From the NCBI RefSeq assembly GCF_045679555.1, contig NC_092099.1, positions 7,746,576-7,810,575 on the forward strand: DNA of 64,000 bases, in the 5' to 3' direction. This document shows positions 36,420 to 64,000 of the stretch, in pieces; within the stretch, counting starts at the first letter, position 1; every line of letters begins with the position of its first letter. The notes beneath the pieces are model-generated. The model was given only the letters and a program-made list of their open reading frames with translations, was not told the origin of the DNA and did not search any database. The translations under genes were made by a program, and so were the position numbers. This stretch comes from Salvelinus alpinus (lineage: Eukaryota; Chordata; Actinopteri; Salmoniformes; Salmonidae).

Positions 36420-37965
36420 GTTTCACTGCCAAAAATAAAATTAAACCAATCTAGTGTTCAGCGAAATAACACAATGTCAAATACAGGTAACCTAGTCAAA
36501 TAATTAACATTCAATCACATTAACCGCTACTCTCTCGCGGGAATTCCACTAACGGTCCATATGTAGCCAAACGTAGTTGCTGCTCATGTTGGTATCTGTA
36601 CTGATGGCTCAAAAGCCATGACAGGGAGACATAGTGGAGTGGTAACGCGCGTGCAAGCAGTTGCACCCAACGCCACTTGGGTACACTGCAGCATCAACCG
36701 AGAGGCTCTTGCTGCCAAGGGAATGCCTGACAGCTTGAAATACGTTTTGGACACAACAGTGAAAATGGGTAACTTTGTTAAAGCAAAGCCCCTGAACTCT
36801 CGTGTATTTTCTGCACTATGCAATGATATGGGCAGCAACCATGTAACGCTTTTACAACATACAGAAGTGCACTGGTTATCAAGGGGCAAAGTATTGACAC
36901 TTTTTTTTTATTGAGAGACGTGCGTAAAGTTTTCTTTACTGACCATAATTTTCACTTGTCTGACTGCTTGCATGATGACGAGTTTCTCACACAACTGCCC
37001 TATCTGGGTGATGTTTTTTCTCGCCTGAATGATCTGAATGTAGGATTACAGGGACTCTCCGCAACTATATTCAATGTGCGGGACAAAATTGAGGCTATGA
37101 TTAAGAAGTTGGAGCTCTTCTCTGTCTGCATTAACAAGGACAACACACAGGTCTTTCCATCATTATTAGATTTTCTGTGTGCAAATGAACTCAAGCTTGC
37201 GGACAATGCCAAATGTGATATATTGAAACACCTGAGTGAGTTGGGTGCGCAATTACGCAGCTACTTTCCCCGAAACGGATGACCCAAACAACTGGATTCA
37301 GTTATCCCTGTCATGCCCTGCCTCCAGTCCACTTACTGATATCTGAACACGAGAGCCTCATCGAAATTGCAACAAGCAGTTCTGTCGAAATGGAATTTAA
37401 TCAGAAGCCACTGACAGATTTCTGCATTGGGCTGCGCTCAGAGTATTCTGCCTTGGCAAATCACACTGTTAAGACACTGATGCCCTTTGCAGCCACGTAC
37501 CTATGTAAGAGTGGATTCTCGGACATCACTAGCATGAAAAGTAAATACAGGCACAGACTGTGTGTGGGAAATGATTTAAGACTGAGACTCTCCAATACAA
37601 CCCAACATTCCAGAGTTATGTGCATCCTTTCAAGCACACCCTTCTCATTAACCTTTGAGTTATTCACAATTTTCGATGAACAAATAAGGTTTTATATGTA
37701 AGATGGGTAAATAAAGAGAAATTGAGTATTAGAATATTATTTGTGCCATGGTCCTATAAAAGCTCTTTGTAACAACCTGGCTTGTGGGAAGGGACATTCT
37801 TATGTTTAATAAATGTATTGTATAGTGTGTGTGTGTGTGGCAAGCTTACAATGATGGCAAAAAACAACATTTGAGAGTGCGCTGACCCTGGTGCTAGAGG
37901 GGGTACGCAGCTGGAGGTTGAATGTTTGAAGGAGTACGGGACTATAAAAAGTTTGGTAACCACTC
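36420..37965 (+). mobile_element. hAT element (ZBED5/SCAND3-like), 5' truncated
   Basis: The right end ggactataaaaagtttgg-taaccactc fits a CAGTGGTTCCC-type hAT terminal repeat. The body encodes a ZBED5-like transposase with a C-terminal dimerisation region. The left end is not seen. Confidence 0.7.
36618..37690 (+). pseudogene. hAT/ZBED5-like transposase pseudogene, three frames
   Basis: Frame 1 (36618-36895): NATWVHCSINREALAAKGMP ... EVHWLSRGKVL. A T-run at 36902-36910 shifts the frame to 36911-37270: RDVRKVFFTDHNFHLSDCLH ... LGAQLRSYFP. A further shift gives 37310-37660 with EYSALANHTVKTLMPFAATY and then LCKSGFSDITSMKSKYR, the hAT C-terminal dimerisation motif. Confidence 0.8.
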
Positions 37966-38009
37966 CACTAGAGGAATGGCTACATCCTGGGGCACATCTA
38001 TCCAAGATA

Positions 38010-38600
38010 TTTGCTCATCAAATCAAATTGTATTTGTCACTTGCGCTGAATACAACAGGTGTAGTAGACCTTACAGTGAAATGCTTACTTACAAGCCCCT
38101 AACCAACAATCTATTTGAGAAAAATAAGTGTTAAGTAAAAAATAAATGTAAGTAACAAATAATTAGAGTGCAGCAGTAAAATAACAATAGCGAGGCTATA
38201 TACAGGGGGTACTGGTATAGAGTCAATGTGCGGGGGCACCGGTTTATTCGAGGTAATTGAGGTAATATGTACATGTAGGTAAAGTTAAAGTGACTATGCA
38301 TAGATAATAAGCAGAGAGTAGCAGCAGCATAAAATATGGGGTGAGGGGGCAATGCAAATAGTCTGGGTATCTATTTGATTAGATGTTCAGGAGTCTTTTG
38401 GCTTGGGGGTAGAAGCTGTTAAGTCTTTTGGAACTAGACTTGGCGCTCCGGTAATGCTTACCTTGTGGTCATAAGAGATGGTGGCAGAAACATTATGTAC
38501 AAAATAAGTTACAAATCACACGGAAAAACACATACAATAGCACAATTTGTTAGGGGACCGTAAAACGGGCAGCCATCTCTTCTGGCGCCATTAAGTATTC
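38010..38600 (-). mobile_element. LINE 3' fragment, reverse orientation
   Basis: Begins catcaaatcaaattgtattt and ttacagtgaaatgcttactt, the reverse complement of the LINE tail, and continues through about 590 bp of LINE 3' sequence. Confidence 0.65.
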
Positions 38601-38825
38601 CAGTGAGTTGGGACACTAGAAACTGTAATATTTTATGTTTCACCGAGTCGTGGCTGAACGACGACATGAATAACAAACAGCAGGCGGGTTTTACTCGTTT
38701 GCGGCAGGATAGAACAGCCGCCTCTGGTAAGACGAGGGGTGGCGGTCTATGTGTATTTGTAAACAACAGCTGGTGCACGAAATCTAAGGAAGTCTCTAGG
38801 TTTTGCTGGGCTTTGCCTCATACAT
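38601..38825 (+). mobile_element. LINE 5' fragment, forward orientation
   Basis: Shares caccgagtcgtggctgaacg and aacaacagctggtgcacgaa with 51570-51690 and 31215-31260. With the preceding reverse piece it forms an inverted junction, as in twin-priming insertions. Confidence 0.65.
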
Positions 38826-39017
38826 TTTCAAAGTTTTACTTTTTTCGGTGTCACCACAACGACCCTGGCACATACTGTTTTATGTGTAGAATCTTCTGAG
38901 GGGCAAGGCCCATTTGTGTGTTATATCGCACATGGCAGTTGTCGTCAGGATAAGCTTGTCTGGAAATACAGGAGTTAGTATATCCCATAAGTTAAATACC
39001 GAAACAAATACTCAAAA

Positions 39018-39330
39018 GTTAACTTTAGGTTACAACCGTAACCCCGGTTCTCTGATAGTATGAGTGAGGTATTTCACCAGACCATCCTCCTTGCATGAGT
39101 GAGGAAGAGCTGTTGCTAATTTTGAATGACTCAGACACTGTGTGGGACCTTTTTATAGGGTAGGAAGGACACCCTTCCCCGATACACACATCCCGACGTC
39201 CAGCCAATCATGGCTGGTGTAGTGTAATAAAGGCTTCTGACAAATAAGCTGGGGGCATAGCCCACAAGTAAAATAGCTCACTTATACTATAGAGAACCGG
39301 GGTTACGGTCGTAACCTAAAGTTTTTTCCT
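39018..39330 (-). repeat. right terminal inverted repeat of the DIRS-like element, itself palindromic at its ends
   Basis: The reverse complement matches the left end. In addition its own edges pair: taggttacaaccgtaacccc near 39026 and ggggttacggtcgtaaccta near 39300. Confidence 0.65.
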
Positions 39331-40142
39331 TTGAATATAACCACCAGAGGGCATCAGCGGTCACTGGTTCACGTCGATGATGCCGTCTCTTTGACAACCT
39401 TTCCAAAAAATTTGTTAATACTTAACAAATTATTTAAATGAACACCCAGTCAAGTTAGAAGTATAAATTAAGTTACTGCTGATGCATGCGTTAAAATATT
39501 TATCTTATTGTGAAAATTGAGTTGAATGTAGTTGAAAAGACACGTCGCGCTTGCGCAGAACGAGGCGACAGAATGTCAAAACCGTCCGAACGAGATTGGT
39601 CGCAATCTAAGTTTGAAGACGTGTTGCTCACATCAACGGGAAGAAGGATTTTAGCCAGATGCTAGTTAGGCACTAAACTCGCTTATTAATGAACACAGTC
39701 AATAGGGAAAGTTTAAACAAGTTTGTCAATCAACCCGATAAGTGACAATTCGTGATGTATAGTTAGCTGTCTATTAAAGAAAAGTAAAAGGGAGCTAGTA
39801 CGGTTGTTTAGATGGATAGCTAGCTAGCGAACGGTAGCCGTTGTTCTTCGTGACCTGTCTTTCAAGTAACTAACCAGCTGTTCTACTACTAACTAGTTAT
39901 TATCTACAGCTAAAGCATCTCAAACTAGCTAGCTATTAGCTAGTAACTTAGTTAACGTTACTATGTAGCTATCCAGCTAATAGTTATAACGTTAGCTAAC
40001 TAAATAACTTTCAGCTAACTACTATACCTGGTTTAGCACTGGCTAAACACATTAGCTACTAGCTGGCTAGATAGTCTACGGCCTTGATTCGGCTTGACAG
40101 GTGCTAATTTATTGCCGCAGTGAAGTCCGGCTAACTACAACG
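39331..40142 (+). promoter_or_regulatory. inferred stk17b upstream/promoter region
   Basis: Lies between the right end of a DIRS-like element and the stk17b ATG. A CpG-richer patch at 39538-39610 holds an NRF1-like GCGCTTGCGCA (39547-39557) and an inverted CCAAT box (attgg 39595-39599). From 39790 to 40085 the sequence is dense in TAGCTA/GTTAGCTAAC-type palindromic words. No clear TATA box was seen. The transcription start is inferred only. Confidence 0.4.
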
Positions 40143-60806
<20,664 letters not shown>

Positions 60807-62000
60807 GGGGGAAAGAGCGACGCAAGCGCACCCCTCCCGCAAGCTCACCCCTCCCGCAAGCTCCTATTTTGCTTTTATTGGTTTTATGCAGCAAGGAACC
60901 TGCCGGCAAGTGTCGCCTACCCAAGAGCGTTTCTGTTCTGTTCTACTGCTCGCCAGTATCCAAGAGCGCCCAGCCAAACCAAAGATAGCCAGCTTCCTTT
61001 GTGATCTAACGTCAATTCGTCACTGTTTCTGTGTAGTTTGTATTTCTAAATAATGCATTGATTTAAGATAAGTATTTTATTGTGAGCTGATTTAGTCCTT
61101 TCTAGTGTGTCTTTGATTTGTCAGGTATATTTTGTCCCTGAATTTAAAGAATATGAGGCCAGATATAGCTCAAGGGAAATCTATGCAATACTGTTTTGCC
61201 ACAAGTAACTTTTAAATAGTCAACAAATTATTACTTGACCATTTTTGCCAGGCCAGTAAGTGGTCGTAAAAGTGTTCTTAGATGCCCCAAAGTGTTCTTA
61301 GTATCTTGTGCTAAAATCATTCGACAGAACACTGAACTGTGCAGATATGGGCTAAATCAGACTATTTGAGGAAGTGAAAGTAAAGTATGTCATCACACCA
61401 TGTCCTTGTTTGCCTGACCCAAGCTGTACATTACCTCCCTTCTCTCAAACAAGCTTTAGGCCATGGCTTGCGCACATTATATTCTGTGACATTCCCTTAT
61501 CTTGCTCTCCAGCACGCCACATCTCAAAGCACAGTATGATGTCATCTTAGACAGGTTGTCTATGCACAGTACCAAGCCCTGGCCTGCATAATTAGTAAGC
61601 CAACAAGTCACACTGGTGTCTGTCTATAACATTTACAGTTTACTGTTAACCCCAACTCTTCCTCTGATTTACAATTCCACAGTAATAGAGATTTAAGAGG
61701 GTTCTGTAAAAAGGTGACTCATGGACAGTGGACACCACACCCATGCTTACTCAAATGTCCTTCAAATGTTGTCAGTTCCTTTTGAGTCATTTGCTTAGGG
61801 GAACTGTGACTGAAGCATTTAACTATTTGTCATCTGGGTATTTAATTTGCTTAACTGGAAAAAGTGGTTTTGAATTACATGTTCTTTTTTGTGTAAATTG
61901 AACACAATGTATTTCCTGAAGTAATTTAATCTGCATTCCTTTAATTGGTATTAAAAAGCTACTTTTTTTTTTTTTTATATATGGCTAGGAAGCCTAAAGT
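60807..62000 (+). other. stk17b: inferred stk17b 3' UTR (end uncertain)
   Basis: The sequence directly follows the stop. It contains a 17-bp perfect tandem duplication (60830-60846 and 60847-60863) and an ATTAAA at 61950-61955. No canonical AATAAA was found nearby, so the 3' end is a guess. Confidence 0.35.
60830..60863. repeat. 17-bp perfect tandem duplication in stk17b 3' UTR
   Basis: acccctcccgcaagctc occurs twice without a gap. Confidence 0.97.
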
Positions 62001-64000
62001 TTAATGGGAGTCGGGTAGATTTGGGAATCATAACAGATTGTATGTGTATGCAGGCGAGTTTATTCAGTCTTATTTCTCTGTTCATTCCATTTCCTCATCT
62101 CAGGGCAAATTACCTTTCACTTTGGTCGTAACTTCCGTGTGCCTCTTTGTATTTGCTCTTTATATACGTTTTATATTCTAATCTGATTCTCAATATATTT
62201 ATATAATGGGATGGTGTTTTGTTTATATTTAGATGTACATATGTGTGTGCTTTATTTAACTGGATTCAGATGGGTTTATTAAGAAGATACGGGTTGTATG
62301 GGATATAGTATTGATGGCACCTCTCAACAAAAAGCTGTTTTGGTAACGGAGGTGACATGAAATTGAAATATACTTTGGTTGTGAAGTGGTGAATGTGGGA
62401 TTAGCATGAAAGGTTTGGAAAAGTGATTAGAGATGGATTTTGGATTTAAAAGAGAAAAGATGGTTATGAGGAAAGGGAATGGCATTGAGATGGTTACAGA
62501 GGACGAGAAAACATTGGTTACGGAAGTGATGTCGGTAAAGGTTACGGAGTTGACGGTAGAAAATGTGGACAAACTTTTTGGTAATGCAGTCGATAGACAG
62601 GAGAAAGGTTTCGACTGAGATATTTGTACAGTTTTACCAGCAGAGCACTTCCATGTAGAAAATTGAAGTGATCTGTTGAGCACGTTCCCCATCCATTTGT
62701 GAACTTATGAAAGAATAACCCACCCTGAAGAATTTATGTGAACCCTAACTGCCAGCAGACCTTAGCTGAACATGTCACTTTGTTCAAGGAGGTGCAAAGA
62801 CTACATATCCTTGTTTGTTGTGGTCCTCAAGGTTTCCCAGAGATGTCACCGGCCTGGCACACACAATAGCCTTTGTCTTCGAGAGGGCTGTCTCCAGTCA
62901 CGGCCATGCTCTCACTGTATGCTGTCATCCTAAAGGAGAACTGGAACACGTCATTAGTGAGTGGTTCAGTAGTCAGTACTGTCCTCCGTTCAAAGACAGA
63001 CACTTAAATGAAAACCAGACGTTCGAGGTACTGCTGACACCAATCGGCAATAAGTGGACTTGTACAACTTGATTATATTTGTAAGAGCTCCACTGCTGAT
63101 TTCATTTTGTATGGCTGTCTGAATTTACTTTTACATACAGATACTAGTCAAGTGACCTGTGTGTTCTCTGGGGACAAAGGTGACCAGTTTGCACTCTTCA
63201 CATTCCTGTGGTGAGATCTTCTCCCACTTTACCAGGGTAATACTGAAGGAAACATCTGAGTCAAACTCATACCAGTTAGAAGCACAAGCAATAACCTTCA
63301 GACATGTTTATTTCACATGTGATAGATTTGTAGGTATATTCCATTTGTTTTTAGAATGGATAATTTCAAATCCCCATTTGTATCTTCTGATCAACATCAA
63401 TCTAATATTTAGGTGTCATCAGCAAACAAGAATGCTCATTAAAGATGATAGAAAACCTTCATGTTGGATGGAGTCTGGTCTTTTTACACTGCTGCACAAA
63501 GTCCTGAGTCTGTCTACGGTTTTTTTTCTACATTTTGTCTTATCTCAGTGGGTTCCCTCAGGTGCGAAGACCACAAGAAACATTTGTGGACAACATCTGC
63601 AGAGACTGGTCTTTAAACAGAGGAACTACCGGCGGCTATGAACAACAGAACTAAGGCATGCCATCATCCGGGGCATTGTTCTGCCAAAAGCAAGTAAGCA
63701 ATTATCTCCATTGTTCTGCCATCTACTGATGAGGAAACATTGCCTCCTAGTGCTGATGGCCATGTGTCCCATATTTTTTTGTTGATAGATATAGAAAAAA
63801 AGCAAAATCATCTTAAAGTAATATCAAAACAAATAAGGAGTTGATTTGGCAATGACATTGACACACATGCCCCTATCACTCCCATTGACTTTCAGGATGA
63901 GGAACCATCTAACATCAAGTTGTAAAATCCTGAAATTCCCCTCTAAGCTCCACTTAAAACGTATCCATTTTCACTTATCCATTGTGGATGCACAAGGTGT
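62001..64000. other. downstream intergenic or extended 3' UTR, no gene recognised
   Basis: AT-rich sequence. 62340-62620 is purine-rich with repeated ggttacgga-like motifs. ATTAAA occurs at 63438-63443. Open frames at 62815-63072 and 63159-63641 have no recognisable family and no coding texture. Confidence 0.4.

Larger units (their letters stand above)
29343..39330 (+). mobile_element. DIRS-like retrotransposon, decayed, with nested insertions
   Basis: The two ends are inverted copies: 29370-29500 (gccatgattggctggacgtc, ggggaagggtgtcc, ctataaaagg) matches the reverse complement of 39140-39260. Between them lie pieces of a gag-like ORF (29910-30125; 35271-35600) and a DIRS-type reverse transcriptase (35826-36320). 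DIRS elements integrate by tyrosine recombinase rather than DDE integrase (family knowledge); no recombinase ORF was recognised here. Insertions inside: Tc1 (30125-31199), LINE (31202-35262), another Tc1 (33507-34866), and a hAT fragment (36420-37965). Extents are approximate. Confidence 0.65.

Noticed and set aside
62815..63072. 85-codon open frame on the + strand
   Set aside because: No family resemblance; likely chance in 3' UTR/intergenic sequence.
63159..63641. 160-codon open frame on the + strand downstream of stk17b
   Set aside because: No recognisable domain, unusual composition, no flanking splice or promoter context and no coding bias; treated as chance.

Overview
This is a teleost, almost certainly salmonid, chromosomal window. 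Its coding exons read as vertebrate proteins with GT-AG introns. The spaces between them hold repeat families I recognise from salmonid genomes: several Tc1-like families, HpaI-type tRNA-derived SINEs, non-LTR retrotransposons with the usual salmonid 3' tail, hAT MITEs and a DIRS-type element. No prokaryotic, viral or CRISPR signal is present. Repeat family names come from memory, not from a search.

There are two real genes, both on the + strand. (1) 1934-26344: the last 28 coding exons of hecw2 (NEDL2), a C2-WW-HECT E3 ubiquitin ligase. Every junction phase agrees and the frame stays open for about 1,392 codons to a TAA stop. Only the N-terminal hundred or so residues lie upstream of the window. 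A roughly 2.4 kb 3' UTR is inferred to about 28770. (2) 40143-60806: a complete seven-exon, 358-codon stk17b (DRAK2) Ser/Thr kinase, whose first intron is 16 kb. HECW2 and STK17B are neighbours in the same orientation in other vertebrates, so each call supports the other.

Layout: 1-26.3 kb is hecw2, with introns loaded with Tc1 copies, foldback MITEs and SINEs. 26.3-28.8 kb is its 3' UTR. 29.3-39.3 kb is a decayed DIRS-like element that took in a Tc1, a LINE (itself hit by another Tc1) and a ZBED5-like hAT fragment. 39.3-40.1 kb is the stk17b upstream region. 40.3-56.3 kb is stk17b intron 1 (LINE, SINE, Tc1, L1-like and hAT nests). 56.3-60.8 kb holds the remaining kinase exons, with a complete hAT element in intron 3. 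60.8-64 kb is 3' UTR and intergenic sequence with no recognised gene.

I see no novel multigene system. The best second-look items are the datable insertions: two hAT copies with exact 8-bp target duplications, and a MITE whose empty site is visible elsewhere in the window. Places where repeats touch splicing signals also deserve attention: a donor inside a GT microsatellite, a donor beside a CA microsatellite, decoy acceptors, and a Tc1 ending 56 bp before the catalytic exon. Inverted repeat copies also flank hecw2 exon groups.
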